IMG/VR virus record: IMGVR_UViG_3300030107_004651
Coordinates: 1-21,371 of that record
From: a virus
Direction: 5' to 3' (one strand)
DNA length: 21,371 nt
This document shows positions 14,354 through 21,371 of this stretch, one piece after another. The notes beneath the pieces are model-generated. The model was not told the origin of the DNA. It did no database searches and was given only the letters and a program-made list of their open reading frames with translations. Made by a program: the position numbers and the translations under genes. Position 1 is the stretch's first letter. Each line of letters begins with the position of its first letter.

Positions 14354-16860
14354 TGCATACCTCTTGCTTGGGCTGTTATTAATCCAACCCATTCACATGT
14401 GCTGAATTTGCATGGATGAACAGTGTCATTGTGTATTTCGACAATGCAGTTTTCTCCTTTACTTGCGATAGGTATTTGAAAGACTCCTTCGTGATAGCGA
14501 TCATCCTCTTGGTCATAACCTCCGCTAGGTAATGCACTTCCTAAAGTTGAATTTCTTACTCGAAGACTTGTGCTGTCATATTTGTAAACAGCCGTATCTC
14601 GGCGTTCTGCCATGACACGGGTTTCAAAATAATAGCTTTCGTGAAAGCGGAGTTTGGCGTGCCTGACTTGTGTTCTCTCTATATTTCCTGCAGCTTTTCC
14701 TCCTCCTATTTCTTTATAAACTTTAAAACGAGTAAATCTATATCTAAAATTATAAGATTCGCCAAAATAGATCGGAGAACTACTCCAATCACCATCAGCA
14801 ATAATCTGGTTACCAGACGTTGCTGAACCAAGCAATACACCACCGTTTGACGTGGTGGAGTAACCACTCCATGCTTCCGTCTTAGACGCAATCGTGTAGG
14901 GAAGCGTCCATGTCGTTTTCTTTGTAGTCGCGTCATATGTACCCGCTGAAACTCTCACCCCTACGGGAGTTTCAGTCGTGGTGCTTATACGGCGATCTAA
15001 AAGTAAAGGATATGGATTCGGGGTTACGTCACTGAGTCTGTCGGAAACAGCTACCTTCTCCAGCCAGATATCAGTTCCATATTGTGCAAGTAGGTATAAG
15101 GTTTCTTCTACGCAAAGAATCTGCAGGATCTTATCGGCCCCTCCTACTTCCCAATGCGACCAACTGCTTTGTGCTCTTTCAGAGCCTTGCCCTGTATTCC
15201 TATAGAAATATTTGTAGACATAGATCTGTTTGGTGTATCCCGTTTTGCTTGACAGGGCAAACCAGGCATTGCCTGTGTCGTTTGTCGTTAGCTTGTAAAC
15301 ATCAGAAGGAATGTAACTGCTGACATAGCTGGTGAGATCAGAGGCGTCAGCAACTAATGCGCTTCCTGCTCCCCTAACAGCGAACTCTCTAAACTGACTC
15401 CATTGGCCATTTGCTTGTGCAAAGATAATTGTTCCAGCTACAGGAACAGGCCTGCAATTAATATCTACTTCGTATTGAGTTAGAACAGTGATTACTGCAC
15501 TGGCTGGTGTAAGTATAGTTTCTGCAGCATTAAATCTAAACTGAATCTGGTCAGAAAAGATTATTAATTCGTCCTGATAAGGTATGGCATATCTTAGGAT
15601 AGATACCTTGTTGTTACTAGCTTGTAGGTCTATTGGATCTGAGTCAAGTATTGTCGTTACTGTCTCTGGAAAGAATTCAAAGAATGCTCTTGCTCGACTT
15701 AAAATAATATTTTCATCAGCCAGAAAACCTAACCTATTTTTATAGATAAATACATCTTGAATTGGATAGCCAATGAAGCTTGGGTCAGGAGCACTAATCC
15801 CATCGCCGGCTGTTCTCTTTCCCCATTTAGGAATAGTTGTCCCGCTATGAGTTGTTCCATCTGCAGGCCCAAAATAGAACTGACCGTTAGCAAGGCGAAC
15901 CAAAACCTGAGGCATAGTTGCTGCATCTATTTCATACTTCTCTCCAGGGGCTACGGTCTCTTGCCATGAACCTTCTCCAAATGTTCCCGCCCCTGTTCTT
16001 GGAACAAATTCAACGTAATAACCATCGAATGTATTACCAGGGTCTCCAACTATTTCTACTTGATATCCCGTTGGTGCAATTGTGGGTAACTCTGTAAACG
16101 TCTGAACTGAATTTGTAATTGCTGTTATATCAGCATTAGCTCTTGCATCTTTTGCAGCAACAGTTATCGCGCTTGAAGAAGTGAGATGAAGAACACTGCC
16201 ATGCCTTGTAATGCTGACGCCTGATACTCCTGACAGTCCCGACTTGATTGATTCAGCAATGTCAGCTGTGCTGATCCTGTTCTCTGTTGTAGTACTACCG
16301 CTAACAACAACAGGGGCTACAGCAGTTTGAATAGATGCGTTAGTTCCATTGACGTTGCATTCGTATGTGTTCCCATAATTTGCTGCCTTAACCCAAACCA
16401 ATGCTTCATGAGCTGCAGGCCTGGAGGTGGCAGGCGCCGTGCTGCTCGTCATCGCAGGCGAAACCTTGATTGACGAAATGAAGGTGTAGTCAGCAATAGT
16501 TGCTGCTCTTATATCTGTCTTGGCACTGACAACAGAAGAGAAATAATTGAAAGCATTTGTTGCTGGGTTAACTGTTTTCTCGTTCCCCTCTAGGTCATAG
16601 ACCTTGATGGCACTTGTCCCAATAACAACTAAATACTTTTCTCCTGAGTCACGAAGAATCTGGTGAAAGAAAACATCTCCATAACTGCTAGTGCTGACCT
16701 TGGCAATTACTTCTGTTCCTTCTCTTTTTCGCAGTCCTTCCGCAAGAGAACTCATTCCATTGACTTGAGTTTCTCCTTGAGTGGGATCTCTTGATGCGTC
16801 CGGCTGCATCGAAATCCCCTGTATTAAATTAGGAATTGTGTAACCAACAAGATTAGCCAC
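14350..16860 (-). CDS. 12: Tail tube protein B (gp12-like, tail nozzle)
   Basis: An 836-aa protein (T7 gp12 is 794). The first codon is GTG at 16860, inside the end of tail tube A (8-nt overlap), with AGGGGG about 8 nt upstream. Residues 10-48 (NLIQGISMQPDASRDPTQGETQVNGMSSLAEGLRKREG) are the diagnostic gp12 N-terminus. Further family marks are ETVTTILDSDPIDLQASNNKVSILRYAIPYQDELIIFSDQIQF near the centre and a beta-rich C-terminal third ending VEIHNDTVHPCKFSTCEWVG. By family knowledge six copies form the tubular nozzle of the short tail, below the gp11 gatekeeper ring. The N-terminal third has many Ala/Thr/Ser-rich beta strands typical of its propeller and insertion domains. Confidence 0.95.
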   Translation of the reverse strand: MANLVGYTIPNLIQGISMQPDASRDPTQGETQVNGMSSLAEGLRKREGTEVIAKVSTSSYGDVFFHQILRDSGEKYLVVIGTSAIKVYDLEGNEKTVNPATNAFNYFSSVVSAKTDIRAATIADYTFISSIKVSPAMTSSTAPATSRPAAHEALVWVKAANYGNTYECNVNGTNASIQTAVAPVVVSGSTTTENRISTADIAESIKSGLSGVSGVSITRHGSVLHLTSSSAITVAAKDARANADITAITNSVQTFTELPTIAPTGYQVEIVGDPGNTFDGYYVEFVPRTGAGTFGEGSWQETVAPGEKYEIDAATMPQVLVRLANGQFYFGPADGTTHSGTTIPKWGKRTAGDGISAPDPSFIGYPIQDVFIYKNRLGFLADENIILSRARAFFEFFPETVTTILDSDPIDLQASNNKVSILRYAIPYQDELIIFSDQIQFRFNAAETILTPASAVITVLTQYEVDINCRPVPVAGTIIFAQANGQWSQFREFAVRGAGSALVADASDLTSYVSSYIPSDVYKLTTNDTGNAWFALSSKTGYTKQIYVYKYFYRNTGQGSERAQSSWSHWEVGGADKILQILCVEETLYLLAQYGTDIWLEKVAVSDRLSDVTPNPYPLLLDRRISTTTETPVGVRVSAGTYDATTKKTTWTLPYTIASKTEAWSGYSTTSNGGVLLGSATSGNQIIADGDWSSSPIYFGESYNFRYRFTRFKVYKEIGGGKAAGNIERTQVRHAKLRFHESYYFETRVMAERRDTAVYKYDSTSLRVRNSTLGSALPSGGYDQEDDRYHEGVFQIPIASKGENCIVEIHNDTVHPCKFSTCEWVGLITAQARGMQ

Positions 16861-17512
16861 GGCTATACCCCCTGTTTCTTCCTAGGAGTCCAAGACCAGG
16901 AGAGTAGGTTCCAAACGGCTTAAGGCCTGGGCCTCCGGTCAGACTGTTTGCTTGTGCTTGCTCTAACTCAACTCTTTGAAGTTCAACCATCGCATCCTGT
17001 TCATCTAACTTTGTGTACTTAAAGATGGAGTCATCACTTAGAACTCGATCACTAAAAACTCTTGCTGATCGAATCGTTACCCATCTGTTGTAAGCCTCTG
17101 GACATTCATCCCAGGGGAGCAACCAAACAACGTCTGCTTTTAATGTCGTGAGTACATCATCGGCAATTGTGTAAGAGCGTGTTGTTCTGTCATAAACCTT
17201 TAATCCTCTTAGTTGAAATCTTTGTGCCCATTCATAATCATCAGCTGCAAATGAAACGACATTGGCCGGAACGACTATCTGATTGCTGCTGTTTTTTGCA
17301 AACTCATATTCATATTCTGTATTCCAACTCCATCCTCTTGTTTGTCCTTCCTTGAAGAACTCAAGGATTGTTCTTTGAGCCATTGCTGCTTCGACGAGCT
17401 GCTCGTTTTCAAGGCTGTTAACTGGCTGCTCGCCAATGTTTTGCAAGCAGATATTCACTGCATCTAAGAGGGTTGTCCTCCCTGGAGTTACAGATTGATT
17501 TGCTAGGCCCAT
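16853..17512 (-). CDS. 11: Tail tube protein A (gp11-like adaptor/gatekeeper)
   Basis: A 219-aa protein (T7 gp11 is 196). Family marks are LLDAVNICLQNIGEQPVNSLE near the N-terminus, TRGWSWNTEYEYEF (about 60-73), LKVYDRTTRSY, then DECPEAYNRWVTIRSARVFSDRVLS, matching T7 DEMPECFRYWIVTKASRQF. By family knowledge a 12-copy ring links the portal to the gp12 nozzle and carries the fibre docking sites. The Gly/Arg-rich C-terminus (GLGLLGRNRGYSRG) is an extension relative to T7. The ATG at 17512 has no classical Shine-Dalgarno; a stem-loop (17520-17533) sits 7 nt upstream instead. Confidence 0.95.
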   Translation of the reverse strand: MGLANQSVTPGRTTLLDAVNICLQNIGEQPVNSLENEQLVEAAMAQRTILEFFKEGQTRGWSWNTEYEYEFAKNSSNQIVVPANVVSFAADDYEWAQRFQLRGLKVYDRTTRSYTIADDVLTTLKADVVWLLPWDECPEAYNRWVTIRSARVFSDRVLSDDSIFKYTKLDEQDAMVELQRVELEQAQANSLTGGPGLKPFGTYSPGLGLLGRNRGYSRG

Positions 17513-17519
17513 AGATAAT

Positions 17520-17547
17520 CTGCACGGGTGCAGCCCTTATGTTATCG
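17520..17547 (-). promoter_or_regulatory. Promoter-like motif plus perfect stem-loop before tail tube A
   Basis: On the minus strand GATAACATAAGGG (17546-17534) runs into CTGCACCCGTGCAG (17533-17520). The 13-mer ATAAGGGCTGCAC (17540-17528) is identical to that before the tail fibre. The palindrome folds as a 5-bp stem CTGCA/TGCAG with loop CCCG (a sixth C-G pair would leave only two loop bases). It begins just after the GGG that would be the transcript start and ends 7 nt before the ATG. The element follows immediately after the intrinsic terminator, as expected for a transcription restart. Confidence 0.6.
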
Positions 17548-17588
17548 AAAAGCAAAAAGAAAGCCCCCCGTTAATTAAAACGGAGGGC
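17548..17588 (-). terminator. Intrinsic terminator after the capsid gene (T-phi position)
   Basis: Read on the minus strand, GCCCTCCGTT (17588-17579), loop TTAATT, and AACGGGGGGC (17572-17563) form a 10-bp GC-rich stem with one G-U pair. It is followed at once by TTTCTTTTTGCTTTT (17562-17548). It starts 23 nt downstream of the capsid stop, the same place as the T-phi terminator of T7. Partial termination here would keep capsid mRNA in excess over tail mRNA. Confidence 0.93.
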
Positions 17589-17611
17589 CCCACCAAACAA
17601 ATTAAGTGTAG

Positions 17612-18619
17612 TTAAGGAATCTCAATTACACCAGCACACTCAGCTCTTAGCACATTCATACCAATAGCCATGCGTGCCACCATGAGGGAAGCTTGGTACA
17701 TGACATTGAACGATGAGCCTGCGGGAGTGATCTGCAGACTTGGAGACTTGAGAGTTAAAGCACCGATTGCATCCTTATGGAATACAAAGCCTTTCGCTTT
17801 GGAAAGGTTCTGCTCGTAAGCGGTGTTCTTGTCATAGGTTCCATTTGTATATGCAGACTGAACAACATGGTTCGACTCATATACAGGAATACCTTTGACT
17901 CGCAAAATGCGGCCAGAAGCAAATGACCCATTCTCTCCGCCGCCACTATTGAAGTCGGCGTTGATCGCTCTTGTTGAATCCAATAGGTAATCGTATTCAT
18001 CAGGAGCTACGACGGCCACCAAGTTCTCTGTAGGAACATCAGCTTTCTTCATGTCAACTTTGATTGCACTGATCTTTTCGATCAGCTCATCGCCCTTGGC
18101 ATTTTTAGTAGCTGCGGCATAGCCAGCTGAAAGTTCCTGACTATGGCCAGTACGATTAGCGTTGACGGTTTTAGCTAGAGGCTCAGTAGTAGTCTTCGCC
18201 GCTGCATATAAAACACGGGCTGCACGTCGGTCCCATTCGTAGGCAAGTGCCTGCCCTAATTGATGAGTAACATCTTGCCTAGTTTGGTAGTAATTCATCA
18301 TCTCATCGATGTCATAAATTACCTCGTCCGCTATTAATAATCCATCAAGATTAATAATTTGTTCATTGCGGTCACCAGGAGAGTTTGTTGCCCCTAATAT
18401 AGGCTGGCCCGGAACATGATAGGCCGCTTCAGCCCGCCCTGAGACTGGGAATGCAGCACTTTTTCCACCCTTGATAGAGCGTTCCTTAATTTTACCTTTG
18501 AACACGCAATTGCGATCAAAAGATGATAACAATTCCGCAATTCCAAGTTTCAGAAACAGGGAGTCAACTGCACCCGTTCCCTTAATCTGACCTAAGCGGT
18601 CTAAACTGGCATTAGCCAT
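17612..18619 (-). CDS. 10: Major capsid protein (gp10-like)
   Basis: A 335-aa protein, close to T7 gp10A (345 aa), with the HK97-type fold known for the family. Diagnostic stretches are SIKGGKSAAFPVSGRAEAAYHVPG (48-71), IINLDGLLIADEVIYDIDEMMNYYQTRQDVTHQLG (88-122), VVAPDEYDYLL, GRILRVKGIPVYESNHV and HKDAIGALTLKSPSLQ. The stop is TAA with the terminator close behind; I see no slippery site or open extension that would yield a gp10B-like minor form. The ATG at 18619 is preceded by an AT-rich leader without a clear Shine-Dalgarno. Flanking scaffold and tail tube genes agree with the call. Confidence 0.97.
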   Translation of the reverse strand: MANASLDRLGQIKGTGAVDSLFLKLGIAELLSSFDRNCVFKGKIKERSIKGGKSAAFPVSGRAEAAYHVPGQPILGATNSPGDRNEQIINLDGLLIADEVIYDIDEMMNYYQTRQDVTHQLGQALAYEWDRRAARVLYAAAKTTTEPLAKTVNANRTGHSQELSAGYAAATKNAKGDELIEKISAIKVDMKKADVPTENLVAVVAPDEYDYLLDSTRAINADFNSGGGENGSFASGRILRVKGIPVYESNHVVQSAYTNGTYDKNTAYEQNLSKAKGFVFHKDAIGALTLKSPSLQITPAGSSFNVMYQASLMVARMAIGMNVLRAECAGVIEIP

Positions 18620-18725
18620 GAGATTTTATGTAAAGGCGAGTGTTATTTTCTGTCTCATTAACAAGGGTGTCTCCCGCAGGAGGCCTAATTAACTGCACAG
18701 ATGCAGAACAACTCGTAAAGATAGA
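18620..18725 (-). promoter_or_regulatory. Capsid gene leader with palindrome CTGCA-N4-TGCAG
   Basis: This 106-nt gap between scaffold and capsid is the longest non-coding stretch within the window. It contains the palindrome CTGCATCTGTGCAG (18706-18693 on the minus strand), with the same 5-bp arms as the stem before tail tube A but a different loop. A weaker stem CTCC-TGCG-GGAG lies at 18682-18671. A sequence ATCTAT (18725-18720 region) also occurs before the fibre copy, but the ATAAGGG block is missing here. The place is that of T7 phi10. Regulatory function is inferred from position and shared arms only. Confidence 0.45.
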
Positions 18726-19571
18726 TTAACCAAATACATCAGATCTGGCGAGAGTCCGTTCATACCAGGAGCGATACTTGGGATTTACTTCATACTCAAA
18801 GTTGCCATTTGCATCTCTTTTGTTGCGAGCATCTAAAGCTTGTCTATCGCTGTCAAAGACATCTCCAGGGGCTGCACTTCCTCCTGAAATAAGGGTAGGT
18901 TCCTTCGCCCCATCTGCTCTTGCTTTCATTTGCTGGAGGGCAAATTCAGCAACTTCTGGTGTTGAGTCAACTGCTTTGTTATATCCCTCTAGTTCTTTCT
19001 CACTTAAGTTCGATTCCATCCATTTGCTTAACTCTGTAAAAGCCTCCTCTCCTCCAATGGATTGTTTAAGAGTTGCAATGTCTGACTCTGTTAATCCTTT
19101 GATCGGTGCGTCTGGTGTAGCTGCTTTGTTGGCTGCTTGTGCGTTGGCAACATGGTTCTCGACCATCTTCCTGGTAACACCAAAGCCTTCTGCTAAAGCG
19201 TCAAAGTGTTCGCTAATGTCTTCGCCTTGATCTGCTTTGAACATGACATCAGCCAGGTTGACACCTTTCTCCGCTAAGGCATCTACAGCCTCTTGCCCGT
19301 AAAGCCCTGCAGCCTGTTCAGCTGTGTAACTCTCAGGTTCTGGAGCCTTCTCTTCCCCTCCTTTCTCTCCGAGCTTTCGTTGGAGTTCGAGATAAGCCTC
19401 TTCAAGCTTTTCTGTACTGTCGAACTTGTCGGCATACAGGCTCTTCTCCTCTTGTTGTGGCGTTTCTAAGCTCGCCTGCTCTTGTTCAACTTCTTCTAAA
19501 AAGTTGTCAATCAGATCTTCTTGGCCTGGGCCAACCATTTCTTTTAGATCAGGTCCTGGTGTGGTGCTCAT
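18726..19571 (-). CDS. 9: Scaffold/capsid assembly protein (gp9-like)
   Basis: A 281-aa acidic protein (T7 gp9 is 307). Its start codon overlaps the portal stop as ATGA. The N-terminus is rich in Glu/Gln (LIDNFLEEVEQEQASLETPQQEEKSL), followed by KFDSTEKLEEAYLELQRKLGE, a typical feature of podovirus scaffold proteins. The middle is helical with GLTESDIATLKQSIGGEEAFTELSKWME, and the end (KRDANGNFEYEVNPKYRSWYERTLARSDVFG) matches the conserved scaffold C-terminus that contacts the capsid. By family knowledge it directs procapsid assembly and leaves before DNA packaging is complete. Confidence 0.95.
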   Translation of the reverse strand: MSTTPGPDLKEMVGPGQEDLIDNFLEEVEQEQASLETPQQEEKSLYADKFDSTEKLEEAYLELQRKLGEKGGEEKAPEPESYTAEQAAGLYGQEAVDALAEKGVNLADVMFKADQGEDISEHFDALAEGFGVTRKMVENHVANAQAANKAATPDAPIKGLTESDIATLKQSIGGEEAFTELSKWMESNLSEKELEGYNKAVDSTPEVAEFALQQMKARADGAKEPTLISGGSAAPGDVFDSDRQALDARNKRDANGNFEYEVNPKYRSWYERTLARSDVFG

Positions 19572-21208
19572 TGTTGTTCTTCAGTGGGTTGAGGTTGTGC
19601 CAGCTCTTGAGTAGTGGCAGCGGCATTGGCTAATTTTTGAGGATCAGCCATGCCTGCCTGCATTGCTTGCTGGACTAATTGCGCTTGTTGCGCGGCTTGC
19701 TGTTCTTCTGCTATCTGTTCTTCTGTCTTAACAAGACCGTTAAGATCCATTCCCATTGCTGAGGCAAGACGACGAATTAATTCATTTGGTTGAACGTATG
19801 TTCCAATTCCTTCTGGCCCTATTGTTTGTTGCAATATTTGCATGAATCGTGCTGTCTTCTCTAAATCATTACCTCTTCCAATCGAAGATAATCCGACTGA
19901 AACAACAGGCTTAACCAATTCACTTGGTAGCTTGGGCAGCTTCCCTTTGCGAGTAAGAATTGCGAGCTTTCTTGAGACGTAAGGCTGAACAAATTCCGTG
20001 GTCAATATGGCATAAATAGAACCCAATGCGTTCTCTAATTGCAAGGCTTGTAGTCTTATTTCTTCTGCTGTAACTCTCTCTGCGTCTCTTGGGCTTTGTA
20101 ACATAAACGCCTGTGATAATCTCATCTCAATTGTTGATAAACTTTGCAGTGCAATGTTTAAATCAGCCGCCTTATTTACTTGAATTGTGAAAACATCGTC
20201 AGGATTGCCTGGAAGGTAGGCACCATTTGCCGCTTCTGCGAGTCTCTTGGGATTTGCTATTCCTGCAGGTTTAACTAAATGTTTTACCTGGGCTGAAACC
20301 AAGGCTCCTTCTGCTATTGCTTGAGATAATGCCTCGGCTGTTTGAAGGTCAGCCATACAAGCAGCCTCAATGTATCCAGGGGAATACGAATCACCGTCGA
20401 TGCGATACATGCGGAGAGGTAGCCAGGCTGACTCCTTTGCAGAACAACTCCCTTTAGACCCTGGCACTTCCTGACCATTAATTTCTTGATACCACTCGAC
20501 TGTTTTGTGTTGCCATTGAACATGTGTATAGACAGGAATACTTTGTTGATATTCAGGAGGCTTGTCTCCATCAACAATTCCATTCACATCTCCAGCTGTT
20601 TCATTGACTAATTCTTTGGCTGTTTCCGGTAATGCTTCTATCGAAATCTTTTCACAAACAATTGCTTCAAGGGGATTTCCTATTGGATCTCTACGAAGAA
20701 CATATTTTGAAAGATGAAAACATTTAAGACCTTCTTCAGAGACATATAACAATGCATTCCCTCCAACTATTAAATGCATCAACATCTCATGAACTGCTAG
20801 TCGATCATTAGATGTTTCGATGCTGTGCAACACAGCTCTCTCTAGTCTCGCTAGAGCCATGTCAAACTCAGTCTTTTGTCTCGCCACGTCTTCTGGGGAG
20901 GCTCCTCCTCCTAGTGCCTTCTCCTCATTCTTTGCCATCTCAATTTCATCAATCGTGAACCTGAAGAAGGTGTCAGTAGGAGGGAGAAGGCTAATAAGTA
21001 TTTTCGAAGTTAAGTTATGTGTACCTCTGGCTCCTATCCCATTCCAAGGCAAAGGGAAGTCGCTGTTTTGGTTGGCCGCTGGATCATCACTTTGAGAGAT
21101 GAGATAGGGCAGGGTTAAGCGCCCTGCATCTCTTGCTTTCTCAAGGCGATAGTTGCGCTCAGTTTCTAGTGAGCGATAACGCTTGGCGCATTGTCCGGTG
21201 TACTGCAT
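19568..21208 (-). CDS. 8: Portal protein (gp8-like head-tail connector)
   Basis: A 546-aa protein (T7 gp8 is 536). Diagnostic segments in order: RYRSLETERNYRLEKARDAGRLTLPYLI (10-37), FPLPWNGIGARGTHNLTSKILISLLPP (51-77), HEMLMHLIVGGNALLYV (140-156), LRMYRIDGDSYSPGYIEAACMADLQT (265-290), ERVTAEEIRLQALQLENALGSIYAILTTEFVQP (377-409) and SVGLSSIGRGNDLEK (437-451). The Gln/Ala-rich C-terminus (about 497-546) is a typical disordered tail. The ATG at 21208 lies 1 nt after the preceding stop, with AGGAG 8 nt upstream. Twelve copies form the DNA channel at one capsid vertex in this family, and the gp11 ring binds below it. Confidence 0.97.
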   Translation of the reverse strand: MQYTGQCAKRYRSLETERNYRLEKARDAGRLTLPYLISQSDDPAANQNSDFPLPWNGIGARGTHNLTSKILISLLPPTDTFFRFTIDEIEMAKNEEKALGGGASPEDVARQKTEFDMALARLERAVLHSIETSNDRLAVHEMLMHLIVGGNALLYVSEEGLKCFHLSKYVLRRDPIGNPLEAIVCEKISIEALPETAKELVNETAGDVNGIVDGDKPPEYQQSIPVYTHVQWQHKTVEWYQEINGQEVPGSKGSCSAKESAWLPLRMYRIDGDSYSPGYIEAACMADLQTAEALSQAIAEGALVSAQVKHLVKPAGIANPKRLAEAANGAYLPGNPDDVFTIQVNKAADLNIALQSLSTIEMRLSQAFMLQSPRDAERVTAEEIRLQALQLENALGSIYAILTTEFVQPYVSRKLAILTRKGKLPKLPSELVKPVVSVGLSSIGRGNDLEKTARFMQILQQTIGPEGIGTYVQPNELIRRLASAMGMDLNGLVKTEEQIAEEQQAAQQAQLVQQAMQAGMADPQKLANAAATTQELAQPQPTEEQQ

Positions 21209-21209
21209 T

Positions 21210-21356
21210 TTAGGCTCCTAGGTTGACGCCGCTGCCAGCACTCCTTCGAGAAGAGCCAACACGCAGACCTTGAGTTGGTGAGTTATATCTTGCTTGTTGT
21301 CCTCTCGGTTTCCTTCCTGCTACCTGAGCAGTTGGGGCTTGTTTCTTGTTGCCCAT
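21210..21356 (-). CDS. Small basic protein, gp7.3-like (tail assembly/host-specificity position)
   Basis: A 48-aa frame from ATG 21356 to TAA at 21210, next to the window end. It starts MGNKKQAPTAQVAGRKPRGQ and ends GLRVGSSRRSAGSGVNLGA. It is rich in Lys/Arg/Gly/Ser with no hydrophobic helix. T7 gp7.3, which lies directly before the portal gene, also starts MGKK and ends with a Ser/Arg/Gly tail (ARSSGGGINI), so position and both ends agree, although this protein is about half as long. AAGAG about 8 nt upstream is a modest ribosome site. The frame stays open upstream to the window edge, so a longer gene starting outside cannot be excluded. In T7, gp7.3 is a small virion tail component. Confidence 0.72.
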   Translation of the reverse strand: MGNKKQAPTAQVAGRKPRGQQARYNSPTQGLRVGSSRRSAGSGVNLGA

Positions 21357-21371
21357 AGCAAGAACTCTTAG

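Noticed and set aside
14354-14392. Upstream ATG giving a 162-aa form of the gp13-like protein
   Set aside because: The extension lies inside the end of tail tube B and has no good ribosome site, while ATG 14353 has AAGAGG and the ATGA overlap typical of this operon.
17520-17540. Match to the published cyanophage Syn5 polymerase promoter (GGGCACCCGT core as I remember it)
   Set aside because: Site at 17536 has GGGC and CACCCGT but with two extra bases between, and the fibre copy lacks CACCCGT, so the likeness is probably chance created by the stem-loop.
17612-17640. Possible frameshift product of the capsid gene as in T7 gp10B
   Set aside because: No slippery run near the stop, and the terminator 23 nt downstream leaves no room for a useful extension.
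18669-18684. CTCC-TGCG-GGAG stem in the capsid leader as a terminator
   Set aside because: Only four firm base pairs on the transcribed strand and no T-tract follows, so it is not an intrinsic terminator.

Overview
The window is the virion-morphogenesis block of a T7-like podovirus (Autographiviridae-type). Every recognised gene lies on the minus strand, so the biological 5'->3' order runs from position 21371 down to 1. The order is the classic T7 one: a small gp7.3-like protein, portal (gp8), scaffold (gp9), major capsid (gp10), tail tube A (gp11), tail tube B (gp12), gp13-like, internal core proteins gp14/gp15/gp16-like, and tail fibre (gp17). Two further fibre or adhesin genes follow, the last cut by the window edge. 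The AT-leaning composition, the fibre families (Mtd_N-like head with LASPTFTG-type repeats, LamG-type protein with the GYLADVHLIDG signature) and the large core proteins look like marine cyanopodoviruses or their relatives. The host (Synechococcus/Prochlorococcus versus another marine bacterium) cannot be fixed from this window. No host genes, tRNAs, integrase, IS elements or CRISPR arrays were seen.

Region by region. 21356-18726: gp7.3-like, portal and scaffold, tightly coupled (1-nt gap, then ATGA overlap). 18725-17613: a 106-nt leader containing a palindrome, then the major capsid gene. 17588-17520: a strong intrinsic terminator (the counterpart of T7 T-phi), followed at once by a promoter-like motif with a small stem-loop. 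17512-13095: tail tube A, tail tube B, gp13-like and gp14-like, each overlapping the next by 3-8 nt. 13091-3665: three very large ejection-type proteins (967, 1072 and 1100 aa). The first carries a C-terminal glucosaminidase-type muralytic domain; the last two together occupy the gp16 position. 3664-3623: a second copy of the promoter-like motif. 3622-1: tail fibre with a T7 gp17-type attachment domain, then two accessory fibre/adhesin genes joined by a TAATG overlap.

How the parts work together. Portal, scaffold and capsid build the procapsid. The gp11/gp12 tubes form the short tail. The gp14-gp16-like proteins form the internal core, which is ejected to make a conduit through the cell envelope, with the glucosaminidase probably opening the peptidoglycan. 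The gp17-type fibre anchors the host-recognition apparatus, to which the two downstream proteins probably add specificity.

No wholly novel system is evident. The points most worth following are the repeated promoter plus stem-loop element (identical 13-mer at 3639-3651 and 17528-17540, related palindrome at 18693-18706), the apparent division of the gp16 role over two genes, the lytic domain sitting on the gp15-like protein behind an internal signal-peptide-like segment, and the duplicated module in the truncated LamG-type adhesin. Homology calls here come from recognising family sequences from memory, not from a search.
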